The notes below the pieces were generated by a model. That model was given only the letters and a program-made list of their open reading frames with translations, was not told the DNA's origin and searched no databases. Positions 9,490 through 18,228 of a DNA stretch of 64,000 bases are shown piece after piece. The stretch covers positions 310,001 through 374,000 of the forward strand of contig NZ_JAKGAO010000009.1 in assembly GCF_021532315.1 (NCBI RefSeq), in the 5' to 3' direction. Made by a program: the position numbers and the translations under genes. The number at the start of each line of letters is the position of its first letter. The stretch's first letter is position 1. This DNA comes from Paenibacillus tarimensis. GTDB lineage: Bacteria > Bacillota > Bacilli > Paenibacillales > Paenibacillaceae.

Positions 9490-11115
9490 ATGGAAGTACA
9501 TGTAGAAGGCCGTACGATTGTCGTGCATGAGTGCGGTGACCGGACGAACACCCCTGTCGTTATGATCCCTGCTATGGGGAGACCGGCAACGGATTTCGAG
9601 CTGCTGTCGAAGGATCTGGCGGAAGCGGGATACTGGGCATTAATGTTCAATCCGCGCGGGGTTAACGGCAGTACAGGGCTGGACTTATCGCTGGAAATTA
9701 AAGATATCGCCTCAGATGTGCATTCATTCTTGAACGCTATCGGAGTATCGAAGGCGCATTTTATCGGGCATGCCTTTGGCACCCGGGTGGCAAGGCTGAT
9801 GGCGGAGCTGTATCCCGGGATGGCACTAAGCTCGACCAGCATTACGATGGGGGGGCTATTGCCCCCGGAGCTTCCTTACCCTTTAATCGCACTTGATATG
9901 ATCGAAAAGCAGATGCAGGGCACGCCGGAATTTGAGAAAGCTATTTCGGATGCTTACTTTGCCCCTGGTATTGACGGCAGCATCTGGTTTTCCGGGTGGT
10001 ATGGAGAAGTGATTCCGGCTTATACATTGGCGCTGGCCAGGACGCCGCAGGAGGAACTGATGTGCGGCGGTACGGCCCCCATGCTGATCGTGCAGGGAGT
10101 CTGCGATGTCTTCGCTCCTGTCAGAGCCGGAGAAATTATGAAGGAGCGGCTAAAGTCTCAGGTCAGACTGGTCAATATACCGGATTCGGCACATGAAATC
10201 ATGCATGAGCAGCCTGCCTTGTTATCGGAGGCGGTGGTTCAGTTCCTGAGGGACGCAGATCAGCACGTGTTTTATACGGAATCGGGAGAGGCTGACGTTG
10301 CTGCCGCTGCTGCCGAGCCGGTAAGGAAAGTGGAATACGGCTTGGGCTGGGGTGATGCGGTCACGAAATTTCAGTCAAAGCGCAGCATTAAGAAATATGC
10401 AGATTTCCTCCTTCCGCATCTGAACGAGAATATGAGCGTATTGGACTGCGGCTGCGGCAGCGGAGGCATGACAGCTGAGCTGGCACAGCGGGTCAGCCCG
10501 GGCCGTGTAGTCGGCATTGACGTCAGCCCGAAGCAGCTGAAGCTTGCGAACGAGCTAAAGGAGTCAAAGGGGCTGCATAACCTGGAATTTCTGGAAGCGA
10601 ATATTTATGAGCTGCCCTTTGAGGATGCTTCCTTTGATGCGGTGTGGATGAACACGCTGCTGATGCATCTCCAGAAGCCGGTGGAAGCGTTGAAGGAAAT
10701 TTACCGGGTACTAAGACCGGGCGGTGTCATCGGAGTTAGCGATGCGGATTGGGATGGCGATATCATGGCCCCGAAGTTTCAAATTATAACCGGAAGAATG
10801 GCACTGAACGAGAAATATCTGAATAGTAAGGGCTCCAACATGCGGCATGGGAAGTACAATGCTTCCCTGCTGCACAAAGCCGGCTTCGAGCATGTAAGCG
10901 CGAGCGCGATGGTGGAGTCCTGGGGGACACCGGAGGAGGTCCGGGAGCTGGCGGAGTTTTCCATTGCGGTCGAATATGATCAGTTCAGTCATCAGGCCTC
11001 CGAAATGTCCCTGAATATGAGGGCCGAGACGTGGAGGAAGTGGGCGGCTTATCCAGGAGCCTTCTTTGCCCGGACCCATTGCCGCGCCATCGGGTGGAAG
11101 AAAGCAGGGAATTAA
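9490..11115 (+). CDS. alpha/beta hydrolase-like domain fused to a class I SAM methyltransferase
   Basis: This 541-residue protein has two halves. Residues about 1-260 have the alpha/beta hydrolase layout, with a plausible acid (GVCDVFAP) and histidine (DSAHEIMHEQP). The nucleophile elbow reads GHAFG, with Ala95 where a Ser, Cys or Asp would be expected, so classical hydrolysis is unlikely. Residues about 280-541 are a UbiE-like methyltransferase: VLDCGCGSGG is the SAM-binding loop, GIDVSP the acidic end of beta-2, and RVLRPGG follows the usual motif. An AGGAGG 11 bases upstream supports the ATG. The gene sits 33 bases after the PKS, so co-expression is expected. The methyltransferase probably modifies the polyketide (inference); the first domain may bind substrate or carrier protein. 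Confidence 0.85.
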   Translation: MEVHVEGRTIVVHECGDRTNTPVVMIPAMGRPATDFELLSKDLAEAGYWALMFNPRGVNGSTGLDLSLEIKDIASDVHSFLNAIGVSKAHFIGHAFGTRVARLMAELYPGMALSSTSITMGGLLPPELPYPLIALDMIEKQMQGTPEFEKAISDAYFAPGIDGSIWFSGWYGEVIPAYTLALARTPQEELMCGGTAPMLIVQGVCDVFAPVRAGEIMKERLKSQVRLVNIPDSAHEIMHEQPALLSEAVVQFLRDADQHVFYTESGEADVAAAAAEPVRKVEYGLGWGDAVTKFQSKRSIKKYADFLLPHLNENMSVLDCGCGSGGMTAELAQRVSPGRVVGIDVSPKQLKLANELKESKGLHNLEFLEANIYELPFEDASFDAVWMNTLLMHLQKPVEALKEIYRVLRPGGVIGVSDADWDGDIMAPKFQIITGRMALNEKYLNSKGSNMRHGKYNASLLHKAGFEHVSASAMVESWGTPEEVRELAEFSIAVEYDQFSHQASEMSLNMRAETWRKWAAYPGAFFARTHCRAIGWKKAGN

Positions 11116-11984
11116 TGGATTACCAGACAATAGAGTCTGTCATTGACGATCACGTGCAGCTGATTACCCTGAACCGTCCCGAACGCTACAATACGTTCTC
11201 ACTGGAGATGGCAGGCGAAATCATGGATGCGCTGGACCATGCTGACGTCAATGAGGAGGTACGGGCCGTTGTCATTACAGGCCGCGGCCGGATCTTCTGC
11301 GCGGGTGCCGAGCTTAATGACGGGAAGGAATCGTTCCGCTTCAGACGCTTGTCGGAGGGAATGGACGAGAGCACGTTCCGTGATCCCGGCGGCGTTCTGG
11401 CACTTCGTCTTTTTGAATGCCGCAAGCCGGTGATCGGCGCGATCAATGGTCCGGCTATGGGGGTCGGCGCTACCTTTCCGCTGGCTATGGATGTCCGAAT
11501 CGCTTCCGAGCAGGCGAAATTCGGATTTGTGTTTACACGGCGCGGAATCGTGATGGAGTCCTGCTCCAGCTGGTTTCTTCCCCGGATTGTCGGGATCAGC
11601 CGGGCGCTGGAATGGTGCATGAGCGGCAGGACCGTACTGTCGGAGGAAGCCGTAGAGAGCGGTCTGGTCCGCAGTGTCCACCCGCCGGAGCAGGTAGTGG
11701 GGGAAGCGCTGCGGATCGCCCGTGAAATGACGGCGCATACCTCACCGGTGTCGGTAGCGCTCACCCGTCAGATGCTGTGGAGAATGATGGGGGCTTCGCA
11801 CCCGGCGGCTGCCCATGAGATTGAATCCAAAGGGATATTCTGCCTGGGGAAATCCGATGATGCCCGAGAGGGAGCCGCCGCTTTTTTTGAGAAGCGAGAG
11901 CCCCGATTTTCCAGCAGTCTGGCTGAGGATATGCCTTCTTACTATCCGTGGTGGAATACGTCCGGGGAGGGAGAGGGGGAGTGA
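11115..11984 (+). CDS. crotonase / enoyl-CoA hydratase-isomerase family protein
   Basis: A 289-residue crotonase-fold protein. The start ATG overlaps the preceding stop (TAATG), an arrangement typical of translational coupling, and upstream in-frame starts lie inside the methyltransferase gene. The CoA-binding and oxyanion elements are visible (ITGRGRIFCAGAEL; GPAMGVGATFPLAMDVRIAS). In the active-site segment the first catalytic Glu of classical enoyl-CoA hydratase is not conserved (FGFVFTRRG), while a Glu follows in GIVMES. It therefore belongs to the large single-acid group, whose members include hydratases, isomerases and racemases. In trans-AT PKS clusters crotonases often take part in beta-branching, but no HMG synthase is visible here, so that role is unproven. 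It could act on acyl-CoA or acyl-ACP of the pathway. Confidence 0.85.
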   Translation: MDYQTIESVIDDHVQLITLNRPERYNTFSLEMAGEIMDALDHADVNEEVRAVVITGRGRIFCAGAELNDGKESFRFRRLSEGMDESTFRDPGGVLALRLFECRKPVIGAINGPAMGVGATFPLAMDVRIASEQAKFGFVFTRRGIVMESCSSWFLPRIVGISRALEWCMSGRTVLSEEAVESGLVRSVHPPEQVVGEALRIAREMTAHTSPVSVALTRQMLWRMMGASHPAAAHEIESKGIFCLGKSDDAREGAAAFFEKREPRFSSSLAEDMPSYYPWWNTSGEGEGE

Positions 11985-11986
11985 GA

Positions 11987-13015
11987 ATGGTTAGTACCGG
12001 CGGTATACCGCAGCTCTTCTCGTACGCGAAGCCGGAGCAGCAGGTAGAGCTTCAGGAAATTGCGGAAGGTGTGTATTGGCTGTATTTAGGCGAATCCTAT
12101 TCACTCGGCATGGGAAGCAGTAATCTCTGGCTGCTCGAGGACATCGGCGGCTGGCTGCTCGTGGACACCGGGCTTTATACAGAGAAGGCTGTACAGATGT
12201 GGGAGGAACTGCTGGCGCGTGAGTTCGGAGGCCGTAAGATCACAAAAATTCTTGTCACGCATTTTCATCCTGATCATATCGGTATGGCCGGCTGGTTGGC
12301 AGCTCGCACATCAGCTGAAGTTCTGATGTCTAGAGAGGAGTATCTTCTCAGTTCCTATCTGTATTCGGATGCTGCCGGGGATTACATCCGTCTTACGAAG
12401 GCGTACTACAAGAACAATGGTATGGATGAGGAGGCCATCTCCCAGTTCGGCAGCGAGAATGCCTACCGTAAATTGCTCTTCGGGCTGCCGGAGGCATTCA
12501 CAGATATCTCCGAAGCAGCCGAGCTGAACATAGGCGGGCGCAGCTGGCAAATCATCATCGGAAGGGGCCATTCGTATGCACATATTTGCCTGTACAACGC
12601 GAAGCTGAAGCTTCTGCTAGCCGGCGACCAGGTGCTTCGCGGACGGACACCCTCACTGATGCTGCCGGTATTTGATCCGGGCTTTAATCCGCTTCAGCGC
12701 TACTTGGACTCCTTGCAGACATTATTGCAGCTTGCACCGGATACAGCCGTGCTGCCCGCACACGGGATGCCTTTTATGGGGCTGCATGAGCAGCTGCTGT
12801 TATCAGAAGGTTATCACAAGGACCGGCTCAGCAAAATTATGGCTGCTTGCGAGCACCCGCACCATGTCTGGGAGCTCTACCATTTACTTGAGCCCAAGCC
12901 GTATAAGGGCTTGAAGCTTAAGTTCGCCTTCGAAGAGTGCCTGGCGGATGTCCTGTTCTTAGAGCGTCAGGGCTGCCTCCGTCAGGAAGAGAACCGTTAT
13001 GTGCGTATCAGCTAA
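11987..13015 (+). CDS. metallo-beta-lactamase-fold hydrolase
   Basis: A 342-residue protein of the metallo-beta-lactamase superfamily. The zinc motif THFHPDHIGM (about residues 84-93) gives HxHxDH; further ligands are likely in GRGHSYAH, LLAGDQVL and LPAHG. The chosen ATG follows a purine-rich GGGAGGGAGAGGGGG tract at the end of the crotonase gene; a GTG six bases upstream is possible. Family members hydrolyse thioesters, lactones or phosphodiesters. Trans-AT PKS clusters such as bacillaene carry a related fold (BaeB) thought to act on acyl thioesters, so proofreading or product processing is a reasonable guess. The present protein is longer than BaeB, with a helical C-terminal extension seen in MBL proteins of the lactonase/thioesterase type. 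Confidence 0.85.
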   Translation: MVSTGGIPQLFSYAKPEQQVELQEIAEGVYWLYLGESYSLGMGSSNLWLLEDIGGWLLVDTGLYTEKAVQMWEELLAREFGGRKITKILVTHFHPDHIGMAGWLAARTSAEVLMSREEYLLSSYLYSDAAGDYIRLTKAYYKNNGMDEEAISQFGSENAYRKLLFGLPEAFTDISEAAELNIGGRSWQIIIGRGHSYAHICLYNAKLKLLLAGDQVLRGRTPSLMLPVFDPGFNPLQRYLDSLQTLLQLAPDTAVLPAHGMPFMGLHEQLLLSEGYHKDRLSKIMAACEHPHHVWELYHLLEPKPYKGLKLKFAFEECLADVLFLERQGCLRQEENRYVRIS

Positions 13016-13039
13016 AATTTGAAGTGAAGGATCATATAC

Positions 13040-14056
13040 ATGAACCGTTTTCATAAATTACTGCTTACGACGTTCGGCTTAATCGCCTTGGAGCTGCTGT
13101 TTGCCTTGTTTTTTCCGTTCCTGCGGACGGTGATGCTATTGCTTCTGGCTGTGGAGGCCTTCGCGCTCATTCTGCTGCCGATTCTCAAGAATAAGGAGAA
13201 CAAAAGCCGCGAAGCCGTGCGCGAGAAGCTGTACGATGGAAAGACGATTCAGCTGGATCACGGCATTGTGCGTTACAAGTTGTCAGGAGATGGGAACAGC
13301 CCGGTGCTGATCATGATCAACGGGTTTCCAATGCCGCTGGACATCTGGGAACGAAATGCACCGGATCTGGCTAAGAATTACCGCGTCCTGCAGTTTGATT
13401 TATGGGGATTCGGCGGCTCCGATACCGCATCCGTACGCTGCGACGCCGATCTGTACGGGGACCAGATCATTCAGCTTGTACATAAGCTGAAGTTGAAAGG
13501 GCCTTTTCATTTGGCCGCCTTCTCGATCGGCTGCACGATTGCGGGCAGGCTGGCAGAACGTTCATCCGAGTTTAAGCTCGGGAAGATTGTTCTAATCGGC
13601 CCCGTTGTAAGGCCGATGAACATTTCGCCGTATCACTGGCCAATCATCGGGGAATATCTTACATGCTTGTTTATCGGGCAGGCGATGCTCAACATTTTTG
13701 GCGGTAACTTTTTTTATAAAAAGGGTCTTGAGAAGTTCCGGGGCTTGTTCTTCGGACAGCTTCAGGTAAAAGGGTTTCGGAAGGCTTGGCTGTCTTGTTA
13801 CCGCAATCTGTTCCCGGCTGCCTCGCCCCATATATACAAGGCGCTTGCGGAGCACGGGACTCCGGTCATGATTCTATCGGGCAGAGAAGACCGGATCGTT
13901 TCACTGGATGACAGCAGGCTGCTTCAGCGGGAGCTTGGCTGGCCGCTTACGCTGGTGGAGAACGGGGGCCATTCCGTCCAGTTCGAATGCCCTGAGCAGG
14001 TGAATGCTGAAATTGATCAATTCCTAAAGGAAGATGCAGTATGTTTGAACCGGTGA
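13040..14056 (+). CDS. membrane-anchored alpha/beta hydrolase
   Basis: A 338-residue protein. Residues about 5-50 form one or two hydrophobic membrane segments rich in Leu and Phe, followed by a Lys-rich cytoplasmic stretch. The rest is an alpha/beta hydrolase with INGFP as oxyanion region, AAFSIG as nucleophile elbow (Ser present), SGREDRIV for the acid and NGGHSVQF for the histidine, so the triad looks complete, in contrast to the hydrolase domain encoded two kilobases upstream. It overlaps the next gene by 16 bases, pointing to one transcript. A role in releasing, hydrolysing or exporting the product is inferred from position only. Confidence 0.82.
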   Translation: MNRFHKLLLTTFGLIALELLFALFFPFLRTVMLLLLAVEAFALILLPILKNKENKSREAVREKLYDGKTIQLDHGIVRYKLSGDGNSPVLIMINGFPMPLDIWERNAPDLAKNYRVLQFDLWGFGGSDTASVRCDADLYGDQIIQLVHKLKLKGPFHLAAFSIGCTIAGRLAERSSEFKLGKIVLIGPVVRPMNISPYHWPIIGEYLTCLFIGQAMLNIFGGNFFYKKGLEKFRGLFFGQLQVKGFRKAWLSCYRNLFPAASPHIYKALAEHGTPVMILSGREDRIVSLDDSRLLQRELGWPLTLVENGGHSVQFECPEQVNAEIDQFLKEDAVCLNR

Positions 14057-15855
14057 CTCATCAGCTCAAGCGGGCTAAGGCTTTTCTGGATATGGGCCGG
14101 ATGCTGGTAAGAGTAAAACGCTTTGCCACCCCGCCGCCCGATACCCGGATGTCGCTTGGGCTGGCTGTTGAACGAAATGCGGGCAGGTGGCCTGAGAAGA
14201 CAGCCATTTTGTTCGAGGGCAGGGACTATTCATGGAGCGAGCTGAACGCAAGAGCGAACCGCTATGCGCAACTGCTTTTAGATCAGGGTGCCCAAAGGGG
14301 CGATTGCGTCGCGATTGTCATGGAGAACCGCTTCGAATATTTGGCTGCTCTCACAGGCTGTGCAAAGATCGGGGCGATCAGCGGGCTCATCAATATTAAC
14401 CAGCGCAGCACGGTTCTGATCCATTCCTTTGGCAGCATTAAGGGCAAATACTGCATTGTCGGCGAGGAATGTTTGCAGATGATAGCCGACGTAAAGGAGG
14501 CCTTGGTTGATACCGGCGTACAGATATTTATTTTTGTACCGGATAGCAAAGAGGTTGGACCGCCTGAATGGACGCTGCCAATTGGCGGGCCGGCTGATGA
14601 CGATGCTGGGACTAATGTCGGATTTACCAAGGAAATTCAATTGTCTGCGCCATGCTATTATATTTTTTCTTCGGGGACCACCGGTCTACCCAAAGCGGCG
14701 GTTATCACCAATGAACGGTGGCTGAAAGCATCAAAAAGCTTTGCCCAGCTTGCGCTATGGTCGAAGTCGTCGGACAGGGTCTATGTAGGCATGCCGCTTT
14801 ATCACGGCAGCGCCATGCATATCGGCTTTGGGCCGGTTGTGCTGGAACGCTCGGTGATGTTTTTAAAACGGAAGTTTTCCGCCCGCTCATTCTGGGAGGA
14901 CGTGAGAGCCAACCGGATCAATACCTTCATTTATATTGGCGAGCTGTGCCGCTATTTATTGAACCAGCCGGAAAGCGTCAACGACGGGCATAACCCGCTG
15001 ACCAAATGTGTAGGCAACGGGCTGCACCCATCGATTTGGAAAACTTTTAAAGAACGTTTTCAAATTGACCGTATTTGCGAGTTTTATGCTTCAACAGAAG
15101 GCAACGGCGCTTTCTTCAATTCGTTCAATAAAGATGAGACGATCGGATTTACGATCCGCAGCCATGTTCTTGTCGAGGTTGATGCGATCGAGCAGGTGCC
15201 GCTCCGGGACGATAATGGCTTCTGCATACCGGTTACGGATAACCGCCCGGGACTGCTGCTCATTGAGGTATCCAAGCAGGCGACCTATGACGGTTATACC
15301 GATAAGCAGGCGAGCGAACGGAAGCTGCTGCGCAATGTCAAAAAGCCGGGCGACGTGTACTTCAACACTGGCGATCTGCTCAAGCGGGTCGATGTGGGGT
15401 TTGCTTTCGGATACCCTCATTACCAATTTGTGGACAGAATGGGAGATACCTTCCGCTGGAAGGGGGAGAACGTTTCAACCCAGGAGGTCGCAGGGGTGTT
15501 GAACGGCTATCCGGAAATCGCCCAGTGCATGGTCTATGGTGTCAAGGTGCCGCATCAGGAGGGAAAGGCTGGTATGGCGGCTGTTAAAACGAAGACGGGT
15601 GCGCTCGATTTTGAAGCCTTCTGCGCGTATCTGTCGAAGAGCCTGCCGCCTTATGCAAGGCCGCTTTTTATCCGCATCGTCCGCGAGTTTAACAGCACGG
15701 CTACCTATAAGCTTCAGAACCGCGAGTTTGTCGAAGCAGGCTTTAGCCCCGAGAGGTGCGGGGAAGACAGACTTTATTACTACAAACAGAAAGAAAACCA
15801 GTATGCAGAACTGAAGCAAACGGATTATGAACGCATGCTGCATACGGGTATCTAG
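14041..15855 (+). CDS. FATP-type (very-long-chain) acyl-CoA synthetase, AMP-dependent
   Basis: A 604-residue adenylate-forming enzyme. The ATP loop is FSSGTTGLPKAAV (about residues 209-221), followed by MPLYHGSAMH, EFYASTEGN, TGDLLKRVD and the hinge/C-terminal FRWKGENVSTQEV. The GDTFRWKGENVST signature and the FxYIGELCRYLLNQP region are characteristic of the FATP/VLACS (SLC27, FadD6-like) branch rather than ordinary FadD. It activates a carboxylic acid with ATP and transfers it to CoA or possibly a carrier protein. Its ATG overlaps the end of the preceding hydrolase gene. In this cluster it may activate a starter acid or recycle a released acyl chain; this is inference. Confidence 0.88.
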   Translation: MFEPVTHQLKRAKAFLDMGRMLVRVKRFATPPPDTRMSLGLAVERNAGRWPEKTAILFEGRDYSWSELNARANRYAQLLLDQGAQRGDCVAIVMENRFEYLAALTGCAKIGAISGLININQRSTVLIHSFGSIKGKYCIVGEECLQMIADVKEALVDTGVQIFIFVPDSKEVGPPEWTLPIGGPADDDAGTNVGFTKEIQLSAPCYYIFSSGTTGLPKAAVITNERWLKASKSFAQLALWSKSSDRVYVGMPLYHGSAMHIGFGPVVLERSVMFLKRKFSARSFWEDVRANRINTFIYIGELCRYLLNQPESVNDGHNPLTKCVGNGLHPSIWKTFKERFQIDRICEFYASTEGNGAFFNSFNKDETIGFTIRSHVLVEVDAIEQVPLRDDNGFCIPVTDNRPGLLLIEVSKQATYDGYTDKQASERKLLRNVKKPGDVYFNTGDLLKRVDVGFAFGYPHYQFVDRMGDTFRWKGENVSTQEVAGVLNGYPEIAQCMVYGVKVPHQEGKAGMAAVKTKTGALDFEAFCAYLSKSLPPYARPLFIRIVREFNSTATYKLQNREFVEAGFSPERCGEDRLYYYKQKENQYAELKQTDYERMLHTGI

Positions 15856-15876
15856 CACACAATAGGAGTGAAAAGT

Positions 15877-17493
15877 ATGGGAGAAAAATATCAGAAATTA
15901 TCCTTCTTTACAATTAGTCTGGGCTTTTTTATGGCACTGCTGGATATGACGATTGTTAATATTTCAATTCCAGAGATGACACAGTTTTTTGGTGCATCGG
16001 TCGAGGATATTTCATGGGTAATTAACGGCTATAACCTTGCGTTTGCAGTATTCCTCATTACCGCTTCAAGAATCGCCGACCAGTTCGGCAGAAAGCGGCT
16101 TTTTATGATTGGCATTTTTCTGTTCACGCTGACTTCCTTGTTGTGCGGTTTAGCGAAGGGATCGGTCGAGCTGCTGATTCTGTTCCGGGTACTGCAGGGC
16201 ATTTCAGCTGCGATGGTCGTTCCGGTTACGGTTCCTCTCGTTGTTCAGCTGTTCCCGGTAGAGAAGCACGGAGCCATACTCGGTGTGTGGGGCGCCATCG
16301 CAGGCCTGGCTTCCGCGAGCGGTCCGGCTTTGGGCGGGCTGTTGACCAATGCTTTCAGCTGGCAGGCCGTGTTCTATGTCAATATTCCGCTGGGCATCCT
16401 GTGCCTTATTCTAACGGGCAAGTTAATTAAGGAATCCCGGGACACGACTGCTTCCAAGCGGATCGATTGGCTGGGGATGCTTACATTGACCGGCGCTTTG
16501 TTTACACTTGTCCTGGCGTTGATTCAGGCCGGCGACATGGGATGGGGTTCGACTTATATTATTACTCTGCTAGCAGCTAGTGTAGTGTGCTTTATTGCCT
16601 TCTTTGTCGTCGAAGCGAAGGTCAAGGAGCCTATGCTCCCGCTGTCACTGCTGCGGATTATCCCTTTTAATGCCGCGAATATTACGCTGCTGATTGCCGG
16701 TGTAGGTATGGTCAACGCATTCTTCCTGCTCTCCTTCTTCCTGATTGAGGTAAGCGGGATGACGGTTCTGGAGGCAGGCTTGACGATTTCGGCAATGCCG
16801 ATCGCGACGATCTTCAGCTCAATGATGGCCGGTCCTTTATCCAGTAAAATGGGAACCCGTCCATTCGCTGTGCTCGGCATGATCTGCCTGGCTGTGGCCG
16901 GTTATCTGTACAGCGGATTAAACGCGGATTCCACGAAGCTCGACATCATCTGGAGGCTCGTGATCGCCGGATTGGGCGTCGGCTTTATCATCGGCCCTGT
17001 TATGGGTGCGGTTGTCCGCCACGTTCCGCGGGATAAGGTGGGTGTCGTATCCGGTGTATCCAATATGGCGCGTTCGCTCGGAATGGTGCTCGGCACGGCT
17101 TTACTTGTAACGATTCTTAATCCGCTGATCATGGGCGGCCTGGAGAGAGCCATCCCGGAAATGTCGGCCAAGATTGAAGCGAATACGGTCCTGGACAGCA
17201 CGGTGAAGGAGAAGCTGGTGAATCTTGTTCAGGGCACTGCCGAAACAGGGGCAAACCAGCCGCCGCAGCTGGATGCTGTGCTGCAGCAGGTCGGTACGGT
17301 GGATGATGCCCAGCAGGAAGAGATCAGAAGCTTGTGGCCGCAGATTACGAAGAGCTTCAGGGAGGAGGCAAGCACAGCCTTCGGCTCTACATTCAAGTAC
17401 TACAGCTTCTTTATTCTGATCGGTATCATTGCGGCTTACTTCAGTGACCGGAAGCCTGCGAAGAAGGAAGTCGTCAGCGGTGCCATGGCTTAA
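15877..17493 (+). CDS. MFS drug exporter of the DHA2 (EmrB/QacA, 14-helix) family
   Basis: A 538-residue polytopic membrane protein with 14 predicted hydrophobic segments. DMTIVNISIP in helix 1, WVINGYNLAFA, DQFGRKRLF between helices 2 and 3, and ALGGLLTNAFSWQAVFYVNIPLG (motif C region) are typical of proton-driven DHA2 exporters. The ATG at 15877 is preferred over a GTG nine bases upstream because AGGAG at 15863-15867 is correctly spaced only for the ATG. A hydrophilic stretch near residues 440-500 lies before the last helix. As the last gene before a terminator in the PKS transcript, it is the likely export or self-resistance pump for the cluster product. Confidence 0.92.
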   Translation: MGEKYQKLSFFTISLGFFMALLDMTIVNISIPEMTQFFGASVEDISWVINGYNLAFAVFLITASRIADQFGRKRLFMIGIFLFTLTSLLCGLAKGSVELLILFRVLQGISAAMVVPVTVPLVVQLFPVEKHGAILGVWGAIAGLASASGPALGGLLTNAFSWQAVFYVNIPLGILCLILTGKLIKESRDTTASKRIDWLGMLTLTGALFTLVLALIQAGDMGWGSTYIITLLAASVVCFIAFFVVEAKVKEPMLPLSLLRIIPFNAANITLLIAGVGMVNAFFLLSFFLIEVSGMTVLEAGLTISAMPIATIFSSMMAGPLSSKMGTRPFAVLGMICLAVAGYLYSGLNADSTKLDIIWRLVIAGLGVGFIIGPVMGAVVRHVPRDKVGVVSGVSNMARSLGMVLGTALLVTILNPLIMGGLERAIPEMSAKIEANTVLDSTVKEKLVNLVQGTAETGANQPPQLDAVLQQVGTVDDAQQEEIRSLWPQITKSFREEASTAFGSTFKYYSFFILIGIIAAYFSDRKPAKKEVVSGAMA

Positions 17494-17507
17494 GGGATAG
17501 ACAGCAG

Positions 17508-17538
17508 ACAGGCGGCTTAACGGCTGCCTGTTGTTTTT
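17508..17538 (+). terminator. intrinsic terminator after the MFS exporter
   Basis: ACAGGCGGC pairs with GCTGCCTGT (one mismatch) across a short loop and is followed by TTGTTTTT. It separates the PKS transcript from the cysC-ahcY-metK operon. Confidence 0.7.
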
Positions 17539-17595
17539 ATAGAGGGGGGTGGTGCGGCTAGGGGATGGACAATCCTATGCTCCATTCTTGGATAA

Positions 17596-17609
17596 GGCCA
17601 GAGCTGGCC
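17596..17609. repeat. inverted repeat upstream of cysC
   Basis: GGCCAG-AG-CTGGCC is a 6-base inverted repeat with two central bases, 22 bases before the cysC start. It could be an operator or chance; no regulator is identified. Confidence 0.3.
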
Positions 17610-17631
17610 ATCATTCATGGGAGGGATTAAG

Positions 17632-18228
17632 ATGCAGCAGTCCGGGGTGACGGTATGGTTCACGGGTCTTTCGGGGGCAGGTAAGACGACGGTTTCAACC
17701 CGCGTCTATGAACTGCTTCATGCGCGCGGCAAGGCTGTCGAAAGGCTGGATGGAGATGTCGTGCGACAAGGCTTGTGCCAGGACTTGGGGTTCTCGAAGG
17801 AGGACCGGGTGAAGAACATCGAGCGGGTCGCCTTTGTAGCGAAGCTGCTCACGAAGCACAATGTGATTACACTTGCCGCTTTCATCTCTCCTTATCAAGC
17901 TTCCCGCAGCTACGCCCGCAGTGAAATCGGCGAATTTCTCGAGGTATATGTCTCTGCTCCGATCAGCACGCTGGTGGAGCGGGATGTAAAGGGGCTTTAC
18001 AAAAAAGCGCTCGCAGGCGAAATAAAAGGGCTTACCGGCATTGATGATCCTTACGAGGAGCCGGAGAATGCGGACCTCGTGCTGCGCACCGATCTGATGA
18101 CCATCGAAGAAGCAGCATCGGAAGTGATCCGTCTGTTGGAAAAACGCGGGTATCTTCGTCCGTTGGACGATAAGCCAAATCAAAACTTAGGAGGGGCTTA
18201 TGTCAACACTGCAGCAGTCTATGATTAA
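17632..18228 (+). CDS. cysC: adenylylsulfate (APS) kinase
   Basis: A 198-residue P-loop kinase that phosphorylates adenosine 5'-phosphosulfate at the 3' position to give PAPS. The Walker A loop GLSGAGKT is at residues 12-19; DGDVVRQG and the substrate loop FISPYQASR and TGIDDPYEEP are family hallmarks. GGGAGGG fits the ATG at 17632 better than the ATG 15 bases upstream. It is the first gene of an operon with ahcY (overlapping by 29 bases) and metK. PAPS is the donor for sulfotransferases, so its place just downstream of a PKS carrying a sulfotransferase domain suggests dedicated co-substrate supply. No ATP sulfurylase gene is seen here, so APS must come from elsewhere. Confidence 0.93.
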   Translation: MQQSGVTVWFTGLSGAGKTTVSTRVYELLHARGKAVERLDGDVVRQGLCQDLGFSKEDRVKNIERVAFVAKLLTKHNVITLAAFISPYQASRSYARSEIGEFLEVYVSAPISTLVERDVKGLYKKALAGEIKGLTGIDDPYEEPENADLVLRTDLMTIEEAASEVIRLLEKRGYLRPLDDKPNQNLGGAYVNTAAVYD

